Positions 7,992 through 16,472 of a DNA stretch of 64,000 nucleotides are shown piece by piece. This stretch comes from Deltaproteobacteria bacterium (GTDB taxonomy: Bacteria > Desulfobacterota > Desulfobacteria > Desulfobacterales > SURF-15): the NCBI GenBank assembly GCA_019309565.1, contig JAFDFZ010000008.1, positions 1 through 64,000 on the forward strand. Reading direction: 5' to 3'. The stretch's first letter is position 1, and each line of letters starts with the position of its first letter. The position numbers were made by a program, and so were the translations under genes. Below the pieces are notes generated by a model. It saw only the letters and a list, made by a program, of their open reading frames with translations, had not been told where the DNA came from and did not search any database.

Positions 7992-9431
7992 ATGTCAGAC
8001 ACCGTTCAGATGATAACCGATCTTGCGGGAATCGTCGGTGAGGCCAACGTGAAAACCCATGCCGACGCTCTGACCCCATACGCAGTTGATGAGGTCATGC
8101 CAGCCGCTGTCGTGTTTCCCAAAAACACGCGGCAAGTATCGGATATTGTAAAATATGCTAACACAGAACAACTTTCCGTCATCCCCAGGGGCAGTGGGTC
8201 CAAGATTTGCCTGGGTAATCCTCCGAAAAAAATGGATATCCTCCTCTGTACCACTCGGATGAACCACATGACAGATGTCGACGTGGCCAACCTGACCCTG
8301 ACGGTGGAAGCGGGAGTTAAACTTCTGGACATCCAGGCAAGACTGGCGACCGAAGACGACCGCTGTTACCTGCCGTTGCAGGATCTAAGCTCAGAATCCA
8401 AAGAAATAATCTGCTCGGATCGTTCCCACAGCGGTTGTTTTCTTCCCATAGATGCGCCCTTTGGCCGTCGGGCCACCATAGGAGGCATAATTGCAAGTAA
8501 TTCCAGCGGCCCCAGACGCCTGCTTTACAATTTGCCCCGGGACCTTATTTTGGGTGCCAGATTTGTTGCCCCAAACGGAGATATAATCGGAACAGGAGGA
8601 AAAACTGTAAAAAATGTCTCCGGCTATGATATCTCCAAGTTGATGATCGGATCGGCCGGCACTCTTGGTATTCTCTGTGAAATGACATTGCGCCTGCTGC
8701 CGTTGCCTGAAAAGATGCAGACACTGGTCTTTTCTTTTGAAAGTTTCGCCAATGCCGTAGCATTTTGCAATCAGATACATGAAACAAGCCTGTTGCCTGC
8801 AGCAGTAGAAATGATGAACGACAAGGCGTATGAATGTTTGAAGTCAAAAAATATGCCGGATCTTAAGCCCGGCGCCTATATCGTTGCCGTTGCCCTTGAA
8901 GCATTTATCGAAGCCGTTGATCGGATGCGAACCGAGATTGGAGCAATGGCAGCCCGGGCTGAGCGCCTTGCCGAGGCCTGCATCGAGCAAGATCAGCATT
9001 CCCTGTTTTGGCTTGCGGTAAGTGAGCTGATTCCATCTGTTTCCAGCCGGTGCAGCACGCTGGTATCTGCTAAACTGAACTATCCGATCTCGTGCTGGGG
9101 TGAAATCATTGGTTATGCAAACCAGATAATGTCTGAGAACGGTTTGACTCCTGTTCTACAGGCGCATACCGGAAGCGGCGTGTGCATGATGCATTTTATG
9201 TTGAATGGAAATGCTTCAAAGCAAGACATCGTCAATGTTCTTCGGAAACTGCTGGGGCAATGCAAACAGGCTGGTGGGAATCTGGTTATTCAACATGCGC
9301 CTTTGGAAATAAAAAAAGAGCTGAGCGTGTGGGGAGAACCAGGTTCGGATCTGATTCTCATGAAGCAAATAAAAAAAGCTCTCGACCCCAAAGGTGTTAT
9401 GAGCCCCGGACGATTTGTGGACAACATCTAA
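7992..9431 (+). CDS. glcE: GlcE-like FAD-binding subunit
   Basis: A 479-residue protein with the same FAD-binding N-terminal domain as GlcD (IPRGSGSKICLG, ASNSSGPRRLLYN, KNVSGYDISKLMIGSAGTLG). It lacks the HAGDGNxHP and EHGxG active-site motifs of the cap, which is typical of GlcE, the second flavin subunit of glycolate oxidase. At 479 residues it is longer than E. coli GlcE (about 350). Its C-terminus still ends in the family's DPKGVMSPGRF segment. It lies between glcD and glcF and follows an AGGAG ribosome site. Its exact catalytic contribution is unknown. Confidence 0.78.
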   Translation: MSDTVQMITDLAGIVGEANVKTHADALTPYAVDEVMPAAVVFPKNTRQVSDIVKYANTEQLSVIPRGSGSKICLGNPPKKMDILLCTTRMNHMTDVDVANLTLTVEAGVKLLDIQARLATEDDRCYLPLQDLSSESKEIICSDRSHSGCFLPIDAPFGRRATIGGIIASNSSGPRRLLYNLPRDLILGARFVAPNGDIIGTGGKTVKNVSGYDISKLMIGSAGTLGILCEMTLRLLPLPEKMQTLVFSFESFANAVAFCNQIHETSLLPAAVEMMNDKAYECLKSKNMPDLKPGAYIVAVALEAFIEAVDRMRTEIGAMAARAERLAEACIEQDQHSLFWLAVSELIPSVSSRCSTLVSAKLNYPISCWGEIIGYANQIMSENGLTPVLQAHTGSGVCMMHFMLNGNASKQDIVNVLRKLLGQCKQAGGNLVIQHAPLEIKKELSVWGEPGSDLILMKQIKKALDPKGVMSPGRFVDNI

Positions 9432-9452
9432 ACGAGAGCTGCGGAGGGTTTG

Positions 9453-10598
9453 ATGAACATTACTATGCTGAAGAAATTGTCCTATGATGAAGTGGCAAAA
9501 TGCAACAAGTGCGGATTTTGTCTGCCAAGCTGCCCAATCTACCTGGTTGAGAAGAAGGAATCTGCTGCTCCAAGGGGAAGAAACGCCATCACCCGCGCGA
9601 TTATAGAAGGCCGGCTGGAACTGAGTCCGGAAACAGAAAAATCCATATTCTCATGTCTAGGCTGTGGTGCCTGCAAGCAGGTATGCCTGTCTTCTGTGGA
9701 AACAAAGGAATTGATATTCCGCGACCGGAAATGCCAGGTCAGCCAGGGGCTATATCCGAAAATTGCGGACCGGGTGGCGGCATTCATTGAAGAAGAGCAC
9801 AACATAACCGATGACGACAACGAGGAGCGAGGCGAATGGCAGGAGCTTATAAGGGGCCTGCCGGATCGAGCCTTTGAAAAATCCCATGCTGAAGTTGTTT
9901 TCTTTGTAGGCTGCGTGGCTTCCTTTTTCCCCATGGCACAGAAAATACCCGTTAACATGTCCCGCATAATGCAGCGAGCGGAAGTGGATTTTTCCATCCT
10001 GGGAGGAGAGGAGTGGTGCTGTGGGTTTCCGCTTATCGGAGCGGGGATGCCGGATAAAATGCATGGGTTAAAAGAGCACAATCTTAATAAAGTAAAAGAG
10101 GTCGGAGCCAAAGCGGTGGTGTTCACATGTCCGTCTTGCTACCATACCTGGAAGCATCTATATGAAGCAAACGATATAAAACTATATCACTCAAGCCAGT
10201 TCATCCATCAACTCATCAAAGATGAAAGGATCAGGTTCAATGAAAAAAAGATGACTGTCACATACCACGATCCTTGCGATTTGGGTCGAAACAGTGGTGT
10301 ATATGAAGAACCCCGTTATGTGTTGCAGGCCATACCCGGTCTTACCTTAATCGAGCTTCCTCACAATCGCCAGCTCTCCATGTGTTGCGGTGGAGGGGGC
10401 AATGTGGAAATGGTCAACCCGGAGCTTTCTGCAAAAGTCGCCCAGATGAAAATCGATGAAATAAAATCCACCGGTGCGGAAATGGTTGTATCTGCCTGCC
10501 AGCAGTGTCTGCGAACCATTGCAACCAGGGCACGAAAACAGAAAATCGATTTAGTGGTAAAGGATCTCACGGAATTGGTAGCCGATGCCATGCAATAA
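9453..10598 (+). CDS. glcF: GlcF/HdrD-like Fe-S oxidoreductase subunit
   Basis: A 381-residue protein. The N-terminal part has two 4Fe-4S motifs (CNKCGFCLPSCP near residue 17 and CLGCGACKQVC near residue 70). The rest has two CCG-type cysteine-rich domains (EEWCCGFP followed by CPSCY, and SMCCGGGGN followed by CQQC), as in HdrD and GlcF. It would take electrons from the flavin subunits and hand them to quinone or another carrier. I use the ATG at 9453 behind GCGGAGGG rather than the TTG just before it. It resembles the protein at 17831 more than the one at 16450, so the two clusters share history. It ends 6 bp from the convergent racemase gene. Confidence 0.85.
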   Translation: MNITMLKKLSYDEVAKCNKCGFCLPSCPIYLVEKKESAAPRGRNAITRAIIEGRLELSPETEKSIFSCLGCGACKQVCLSSVETKELIFRDRKCQVSQGLYPKIADRVAAFIEEEHNITDDDNEERGEWQELIRGLPDRAFEKSHAEVVFFVGCVASFFPMAQKIPVNMSRIMQRAEVDFSILGGEEWCCGFPLIGAGMPDKMHGLKEHNLNKVKEVGAKAVVFTCPSCYHTWKHLYEANDIKLYHSSQFIHQLIKDERIRFNEKKMTVTYHDPCDLGRNSGVYEEPRYVLQAIPGLTLIELPHNRQLSMCCGGGGNVEMVNPELSAKVAQMKIDEIKSTGAEMVVSACQQCLRTIATRARKQKIDLVVKDLTELVADAMQ

Positions 10599-10604
10599 TA
10601 TCGG

Positions 10605-12029
10605 TTACTGCTTCATCGGGATTGCATAGGGACCTTCTTCTATGAATGCCATGGTCGGTGTTTTTCCCTGAAACCGTGGATGATGGGCTGCATATATCAC
10701 GGCGTTTTGCAGCATTGCAGCGGCCTTTTCTTTGTGAGAAGAAAATCCCTCATTATTGATAAACTCATATCCTCCGATTCCGGGAATAATTTTGAAATCA
10801 GCTTCGGGTATCTGCGGTGAGCAGTAAATCAGTCCGTCTTCACCCACTTTACGTATGGGTTTACCCCACATCTCGGGCTCCCACTGATCTTTTGTAAACA
10901 CCCAGTGCGGATGCTTAAGAATGGAGATATAGCCATCGGGGCCCAGTATCTTAAAAAGATGCAGAAGCGTTTTGTATTCCTGGGAACCGATGGGTTCTGG
11001 ATCCACGTTGTTTGCCAGCATCACGATGATCCCTTTGTCCTTTACGGCGGGCATCGCACATACGGCCGCCTTGACGCTTTGGTAATGATCTCGTCCCACA
11101 TAACCCGCATGGGTTAAAACGATATCGTAAGGTTCTCTTACGGGGATGCGTACAAATTCCTTCATGGCTTCAAATGCGGCAAGATGGGCCTTTACAAGAT
11201 CACCCGCAAAAACTCCGGTAATGCACAAGGTGTTATCAAGAGTTGTGCTTATCATGAAGTCGACACCAACGGTTTCGGCAACCTCCAGTGCTTCTTCGTG
11301 ACAGGGATTACCCTCCAGTACAAGGTTCGTGGCATTCGGGTCTTCAAGAAAATCCACGCCGTGAAACTTCTGAATCGTCTTTGTGTTGACCAATGCGGGA
11401 CAGACCGCCTTTCGACCACCGGAAACACCTGTCATAAAGTGACTTTCCACAAGACCGGTAACAATCTTCACATCTGAGTCGAAAAAGATTTTATTCAGAT
11501 AGACTTCCGTGTTTCGTTTCGTATGTGCTGCAAGAACAAGCGACGACCAATCTTCACAATTGTGATCGACAATGCGGTAGTTGTCCACAATATCTTTGCC
11601 ATACATAAAAATTCGTTCCTCTTTGGTACTCGGCCTATGCATACCGTTTCCGATGACAAAAACGATGTTTTCCCGCTTGACGCCCGCAGACTCGATAATT
11701 TCTAGCAATGGCAGCAGAATCCCGTTTTCTCCTTTATACGGCACTGGCCTGGTAATATCAGAAACCGTGATGCAAACGGTAATTTTATCTACCGGTTTTC
11801 CTTTTGAGCGGATGATTTCAGGCAATCTCGGGGAGCCGATCGGATTGTTAAGGGCGTTAGCAATTTCCTGTTTGGAATGGGTAAGACAGGGCATACGTTT
11901 CATTTTCAATGTTTCACAATTGGCAGGAACCGAAATATCGATAAAATCTTCTCCGAATTCCACTCTTACTTTTTTCCAGCCTCTGGTATCTGCTTTTGAA
12001 ACAATCTCACGTATATGAGGATTCATCAT
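10605..12029 (-). CDS. larA: LarA-type nickel-pincer-dependent hydroxyacid racemase/epimerase
   Basis: A 474-residue member of the lactate racemase (LarA, DUF2088) superfamily. The N-terminal domain has VSDITRPVP and GNGMHRPS, the latter with the catalytic-type histidine. The middle has ESHFMTGVSGGRKAVCPAL, which carries the second histidine and the lysine that binds the nickel pincer cofactor in LarA. A further histidine is in KFHGVDF. The family racemises or epimerises 2-hydroxyacids. Next to GlcD-type dehydrogenases it may convert the non-oxidised enantiomer. Cofactor genes larB, larC and larE are not in the window. The stop lies 6 bp from glcF on the opposite strand with no terminator between. 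Start follows GGAGG. Confidence 0.83.
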   Translation of the reverse strand: MMNPHIREIVSKADTRGWKKVRVEFGEDFIDISVPANCETLKMKRMPCLTHSKQEIANALNNPIGSPRLPEIIRSKGKPVDKITVCITVSDITRPVPYKGENGILLPLLEIIESAGVKRENIVFVIGNGMHRPSTKEERIFMYGKDIVDNYRIVDHNCEDWSSLVLAAHTKRNTEVYLNKIFFDSDVKIVTGLVESHFMTGVSGGRKAVCPALVNTKTIQKFHGVDFLEDPNATNLVLEGNPCHEEALEVAETVGVDFMISTTLDNTLCITGVFAGDLVKAHLAAFEAMKEFVRIPVREPYDIVLTHAGYVGRDHYQSVKAAVCAMPAVKDKGIIVMLANNVDPEPIGSQEYKTLLHLFKILGPDGYISILKHPHWVFTKDQWEPEMWGKPIRKVGEDGLIYCSPQIPEADFKIIPGIGGYEFINNEGFSSHKEKAAAMLQNAVIYAAHHPRFQGKTPTMAFIEEGPYAIPMKQ

Positions 12030-12117
12030 TACCTCCGGTTTTAAATCATAAACTCACAGAGCAATGCTGCTCAATACAACAATTTTAGTATAATATCAAA
12101 TTAAACTGCCCGCTTCC

Positions 12118-12272
12118 AGCAATTCTCGGTGAACAATAAAACCCCTTTAATGTCGCCGAATAATCGGATTTTTTCACGCTCAAAACTCGCATAATAGTGA
12201 GCCTAAAACCGAGCCTGGCAGCCGCTTCGAGAATGGATTTATCGTAAATTTAAATTTCATGATTTGAAGACC
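12118..12272. repeat. Dispersed repeat family A, copy 1
   Basis: A segment of about 155 bp recurs at 17551-17703. Shared blocks include CTCAAAACTCGCA and GTGAGCCTAAAACCGAGCC. Its left end, CAGCAATTCTCGGTG, also occurs alone at 1511 and in altered form at 56312. No coding potential is seen. Confidence 0.8.
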
Positions 12273-12274
12273 CT

Positions 12275-12440
12275 GCAGCCCCGCTTAAGCGGGATTTACA
12301 CCTCGTTGGGTCGTAGACTATGGCGAAGCCCAATCGCTTCGGCAACCTTAAGGGGAGTGCGCTCGCCCTGTTGAATCCCCAAAAGGGTGCGCAAAGCGCA
12401 ATTCAATAGGGCTCGCTGTTTCGGTTCAACTCACCGAATC
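12275..12440. repeat. Dispersed repeat family B, copy 1
   Basis: A block that recurs at 27020-27180. Shared stretches include GTTGGGTCGT, AAGCCCAAT and GCAAAGCGCAATTCAATAG. It starts with the palindrome CCCGCTTAAGCGGG. It directly abuts family A copy 1, making a composite non-coding island between the racemase and cytochrome genes. Confidence 0.75.
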
Positions 12441-12754
12441 ATAGCAGTGTATAGCAAATGAAATCTACGACCTTTCGGCTCTTGGTCTTAATATCTCCAA
12501 GGCTCACCCGATTAAGCGTTATCTAGCAGTCAAAAATAAGTTATCATGAAAAATGCTATAAATCACACATAATAGTTGAAAAAAGTAAAAATAAAATGAT
12601 ATAAGTTGTTTCTTTTAGGTAGACAGATGGTGATGTTTTAAAGAATCAATAAATTAAGGATTCGAGACCCTAAGCGGATCGGATTTGAAGTTGCAGACAC
12701 AAATTGGAATGATTTCCTTATGCAAGCTACGATAATCGATAATGGATGATGGGA
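12441..12754. other. A+T-rich leader of the decaheme cytochrome gene
   Basis: About 310 bp without a gene. It presumably carries the promoter of the cytochrome operon, but I see no convincing -35/-10 pair, operator or RNA structure. Confidence 0.4.
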
Positions 12755-14485
12755 ATGAAAAAAACTTGGCTATTGATGACAATGGTTTGCGTCTTTATTC
12801 TGTCCGGTATTCCGGCATATGCAGCATGGTTTTTAGATACAACCGCCTATCAAAGTTCTGTTCATGGCAATCTTTCTTGCATGGACTGTCATGATGCGAT
12901 ATCGGAAAAGGATCTTCATCCCGACCCGGCAGAAATAAACATACAACTTTCCGAGCTGTTTGATCAAGATCAGTGCATCGGATGCCATGAAGAGATCCTT
13001 GAAGATCTCGAACAAGGAAGCCATGGTAGCAAGAGGGTAGAAGACAGGGAAGAGTATGAATACTGTATTGACTGTCACGATCCTCATTATCAGACAGCTA
13101 TTGAGCAGCCAGAAACAAAACCTGTCCCCTCCTCTCTTCCAGCGCTTTCAGAAGAAGACATCGCATGCATGACATGCCATGCAGCTGCAGATCCCAATGA
13201 TCCGGTCGGGAAAGAACATATCAGACGGCTCTGTTTCCACTGTCATGCCAGCGGCGAAACACGGGCTCAGGAAAAAACCGCAAAGATCATCCCATTGATT
13301 AAACCCGAAAAGTATGCATTCGTACCGCATGCAAAAGAGGCATGTACGGTTTGCCATGTTACAGCAGCTGCATTTCCTCACAGCAATCAACAACGGATTG
13401 ATTGTATGAGCTGCCATCCACCTCACCATGAAAAGGTGGCACATGCAGCACATCTTTCTGTTTCCTGTGAAGTCTGCCACCTTCAGGGGGCTCAACCCTT
13501 AAAGGCGGGAGCAGCGGAAAAGATACAGTGGGAGGCTGAAAGAAATTTAACTCAGCCCTTAAACATTCATCACATGGCCGTCACAAAGGATGAGTCTTTC
13601 TGCCGGCGGTGCCACCGTGCTGGTAATCGCCTTGGCGCAGCTTCCATGGTTCTACCTGCAAAAAGTGTTCTATGCATGCCCTGCCATGCAGCTACTTTCT
13701 CCGTATCAGATACCACCAGCATAGTCGCGCTGGCTGTTTTTGCATTCGGCATCATCATGATGTTTTCCTATGTGCTGACGGGATCTATTGAGGGGAGGTC
13801 TGAATCCAGCTTATTTCTAAAATTGATGCTGCTTATCGGCAATGGGCTTGGGGCGATTTTCTCCAAACGAATCGTTCCCATAGTGCACGTGATCTTTTGG
13901 GATGTGTTGCTTCAGAGACGGTTGTTTCGGCTCTCTTTTGCCCGGTGGGCTATCCACAGTTTAATTTTCATGCCCTTTGCATTTCGTTTCCTGTGGGGAA
14001 TAGTCGCACTGGTGGCGTCGCTCCTGACACCGGAGTGGACGACGGTTTGGTCCATGCTGAACAAGAATCATCCGGTTACGGCCTTTGTGTTTGATCTTAC
14101 CGGGATTATGATTACCATAGGTTTATTATTGGCCTTTGTTAGAGGAAAACGAACCCTAGCTCAACGATTCTCCGGGTTACCTGAGCAGGATCGCTGGGTG
14201 CTTGGCCTGATTGCAGCCATTGTGACTGTGGGCTTTATACTTGAAGGCATTCGCATCGCAATGGCCGGCTGGCCCCAGGGGGCTGGATTTGCCTTTATCG
14301 GATATGCAATAAGCAGGCTGTTTGTATCCGCAACGGGTCTTAATGAGTGGTATGGTTATATTTGGTATTTGCATGCAATATTGACGGGAGTTTTTATAGC
14401 CTATCTTCCATTCAGTCGGCTGATCCACATAATTCTGGCGCCTGTTGTATTATCCATGCGAGCTGTGTCCGATGTTAGGCACTGA
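12755..14485 (+). CDS. Decaheme cytochrome c fused to a NarI/DsrM-like membrane domain
   Basis: A 576-residue protein with a Sec signal peptide (cut after about AYA-A, residue 24). Its periplasmic region has ten CxxCH haem-binding motifs in residues about 40-315. The C-terminal half has five or six hydrophobic helices (about 320-575) with histidines, like the haem b-binding gamma subunit of nitrate reductase (NarI) or DsrM. Such a fusion could pass electrons between menaquinone in the membrane and periplasmic cytochromes c. It heads the gene string that includes GlcD, GlcF and HdrD-like proteins, so it is a candidate electron outlet or inlet for hydroxyacid oxidation. The ATG at 12755 follows GATGGGA; an ATG at 12746 is also possible. 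Confidence 0.82.
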   Translation: MKKTWLLMTMVCVFILSGIPAYAAWFLDTTAYQSSVHGNLSCMDCHDAISEKDLHPDPAEINIQLSELFDQDQCIGCHEEILEDLEQGSHGSKRVEDREEYEYCIDCHDPHYQTAIEQPETKPVPSSLPALSEEDIACMTCHAAADPNDPVGKEHIRRLCFHCHASGETRAQEKTAKIIPLIKPEKYAFVPHAKEACTVCHVTAAAFPHSNQQRIDCMSCHPPHHEKVAHAAHLSVSCEVCHLQGAQPLKAGAAEKIQWEAERNLTQPLNIHHMAVTKDESFCRRCHRAGNRLGAASMVLPAKSVLCMPCHAATFSVSDTTSIVALAVFAFGIIMMFSYVLTGSIEGRSESSLFLKLMLLIGNGLGAIFSKRIVPIVHVIFWDVLLQRRLFRLSFARWAIHSLIFMPFAFRFLWGIVALVASLLTPEWTTVWSMLNKNHPVTAFVFDLTGIMITIGLLLAFVRGKRTLAQRFSGLPEQDRWVLGLIAAIVTVGFILEGIRIAMAGWPQGAGFAFIGYAISRLFVSATGLNEWYGYIWYLHAILTGVFIAYLPFSRLIHIILAPVVLSMRAVSDVRH

Positions 14486-14648
14486 TAAGCGCCCTAATCA
14501 AAGAGACCCGGCACCGAAGGAATGGATTTTGAAAGCAGGTTACTGTTTGGAGCACTTTAGAGAGTGATGTTGTAAGCACAACTACCCGCCGGTGTATTTT
14601 TTGTGTCCTATTAAATGGAAATAATGGAGGGAAAACATACTCGTTCAA

Positions 14649-15044
14649 ATGGAAACACACATTTCTAATATACGACTGGTAGACGGCCAGGCGGAAATTC
14701 AAATTGGAAACATCAATTTCACGGTATCCAGACGCGATTCAGACAACCGCACCCAGTGCTGTCCGATTGAACTGGTTATGGGATCGTTAGGAAGCTGAAT
14801 TGTGCTGACCATGGCTGCGGTCGCAGAAAACAAGAAAATAAAACTCAACAAGGCCGATGTTCAAATCGCCCATCAAATCAATCAGGGAACCCCCTGGAGG
14901 ACATCCGTCAGCATACGTATCAACCTGGGCGAGGGCTTAACCGGGCGGGAGCAAAAAATACTGTTCAACTCGGCACGATTATGCGAGGTTCATAAAATGC
15001 TGGCCGGTGAATTCTCCTTTGAATATGAATTCATCACAGAGTGA
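14649..15044 (+). CDS. OsmC-family protein with in-frame TGA at the peroxidatic cysteine, probable selenoprotein
   Basis: Read through the TGA at 14796-14798, the frame encodes 131 residues with selenocysteine at position 50. The segment CPIELVMGSLGS-U has the same ELx7C spacing as the peroxidatic cysteine of E. coli OsmC. The partner cysteine of the family is present as LCEV at residue 112. A four-pair hairpin with a GGUC loop starts 17 nt after the TGA, the position expected of a bacterial SECIS. OsmC/Ohr proteins reduce peroxides or handle thiols; selenocysteine versions are known in Desulfobacterota metagenomes. A conventional gene caller would report only the fragment from 14802. GGAGGG precedes the ATG by a longish 17 bp. 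The alternative is a pseudogene with a nonsense mutation. Confidence 0.8.
14815..14826 (+). promoter_or_regulatory. Candidate bacterial SECIS hairpin
   Basis: CTGC-GGTC-GCAG forms a short stem with a GGUC apical loop, the loop type bound by SelB in E. coli fdhF. The loop begins 20 nt after the last base of the TGA, inside the usual window for bacterial SECIS elements. The stem is short (four pairs), so folding support is moderate. Confidence 0.6.
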
Positions 15045-15068
15045 TTCGTTAATACTTGCAGGTGAAAC

Positions 15069-16472
15069 GTGAATGAAACAATAAAAAAAGCACTGATAGG
15101 TATAGTGGGTGAAAAAAATTTCACCGACAATCTGATTGACCTTGTGTCTTATTCATATGACGCCTCTGAGCACCGTCACAGACCGGACTGCGGGGTGTGG
15201 GTTGAAACCGCTGAGCAGATTTCAGAAATCATGAAGCTTGCAAACAGCCATCTTGTGCCGGTAATACCAAGGGGGGGAGCAACGGGGCTTACCGGAATGG
15301 CTGTCGCCGCAAAGGGTGGAATCATTCTGGATTTGAATCACATGAACCGTATTGTGAAAATCAGCATCGAGGATCGCCTTGCGGTGGTTCAACCGGGTGT
15401 GGTTTATGCTGACTTAGAAGAGGCGTTGAATGAACACGGCTTCTTTTTTCCGCCTGATCCTGCAAGCGGCAAGGTATCCACCCTGGGCGGCAATGTGGCG
15501 ACCAACGCGGGTGGGGTTAAGGGAGCCAAATACGGAACCACACGGGACTATGTGCTTGGACTTCAGGTGGTCTTGCCCGACGGCCGAATAATGAGAACCG
15601 GCTCTCAGACGATGAAAAGCGTATCGGGATATGACCTAACCAGGCTCTTTGTGGGTTCTGAAGGAACGCTTGGAGTCGTCACCGAGATTACGCTTAAGGT
15701 CAACCCCAAAACCACTGCGACTTCAACAGCAATTGCCACATTTGATGATATTGAAAATGCGGGCTGCGCCGTAAGCCAGATCATGCACAGCGGCATTATT
15801 CCAAGTGTTCTGGAAATCTTGGGATACGATGCCATCACCGCCATCAACCAGAATACAGACCTTCGGTTGCCGGAAGTGGACGCCATTTTATTGGCTGAAA
15901 CCGACGGGTACACCGAAGATGAAACAAAATATCAGATGCAAAAGGTTATAGAGGTATTCAAAAAAAACCATGCATCACATATAAAAGAGGCGGAAACAGC
16001 CGAAGAGGCCGCCGAGCTTTGGTCTGCACGAAAGTCAGCCTATGGGGTGTGTGCCAGAATCAAGACAAACTTCGTGCTTGAAGATGTAACGGTTCCCATG
16101 TCAAAGATTGCAGAGCTGCTTAAAGGAATAAAAGATATAGCAAGAAAACACGATCTTATGATTGCAACATACGGCCACGCAGGCGATGGAAATCTCCACC
16201 CGCAGATTCTTTTCGACGGCTACGACTCTGATCAGGTGGCACGGCAGAAGGCCGCCAGCGCCGATCTGTTTAAACTTGCCATTGAACTGGGAGGCACCCT
16301 GACGGGGGAGCACGGTATCGGTTTGCAGAAAGCACCATACATGGAACTGGAACACGATCCTGTGGCAATGGAGATGATGCGCAGGCTTAAAAAGATGTTT
16401 GATCCAAACAACATTCTAAATCCCGGCAAAATGGCACTGGAGATGGAACATGGAAGCCAAATACGATTTTGA
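15069..16472 (+). CDS. glcD: GlcD-type FAD-linked 2-hydroxyacid dehydrogenase, second copy
   Basis: A 467-residue paralogue of the protein at 6565. It has IPRGGATGLTG near residue 70 and NVATNAGGVKG in the FAD domain, and GHAGDGNLHP and TGEHGIGLQK in the cap. All expected flavin and active-site motifs are intact. The start is a GTG at 15069, 24 bp after the OsmC-type gene. The 3' end overlaps the next gene by 23 bp, so the two are translationally coupled. The substrate is probably glycolate, D-lactate or another 2-hydroxyacid. Having a second set beside the first may mean different substrates or different electron acceptors. Confidence 0.85.
   Translation: MNETIKKALIGIVGEKNFTDNLIDLVSYSYDASEHRHRPDCGVWVETAEQISEIMKLANSHLVPVIPRGGATGLTGMAVAAKGGIILDLNHMNRIVKISIEDRLAVVQPGVVYADLEEALNEHGFFFPPDPASGKVSTLGGNVATNAGGVKGAKYGTTRDYVLGLQVVLPDGRIMRTGSQTMKSVSGYDLTRLFVGSEGTLGVVTEITLKVNPKTTATSTAIATFDDIENAGCAVSQIMHSGIIPSVLEILGYDAITAINQNTDLRLPEVDAILLAETDGYTEDETKYQMQKVIEVFKKNHASHIKEAETAEEAAELWSARKSAYGVCARIKTNFVLEDVTVPMSKIAELLKGIKDIARKHDLMIATYGHAGDGNLHPQILFDGYDSDQVARQKAASADLFKLAIELGGTLTGEHGIGLQKAPYMELEHDPVAMEMMRRLKKMFDPNNILNPGKMALEMEHGSQIRF

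Noticed and set aside
14796..14798. Nonsense mutation making the OsmC-type gene a pseudogene
   Set aside because: The stop is exactly at the catalytic cysteine, the frame is otherwise intact on both sides, and a SECIS-like hairpin follows; selenocysteine is the better explanation.
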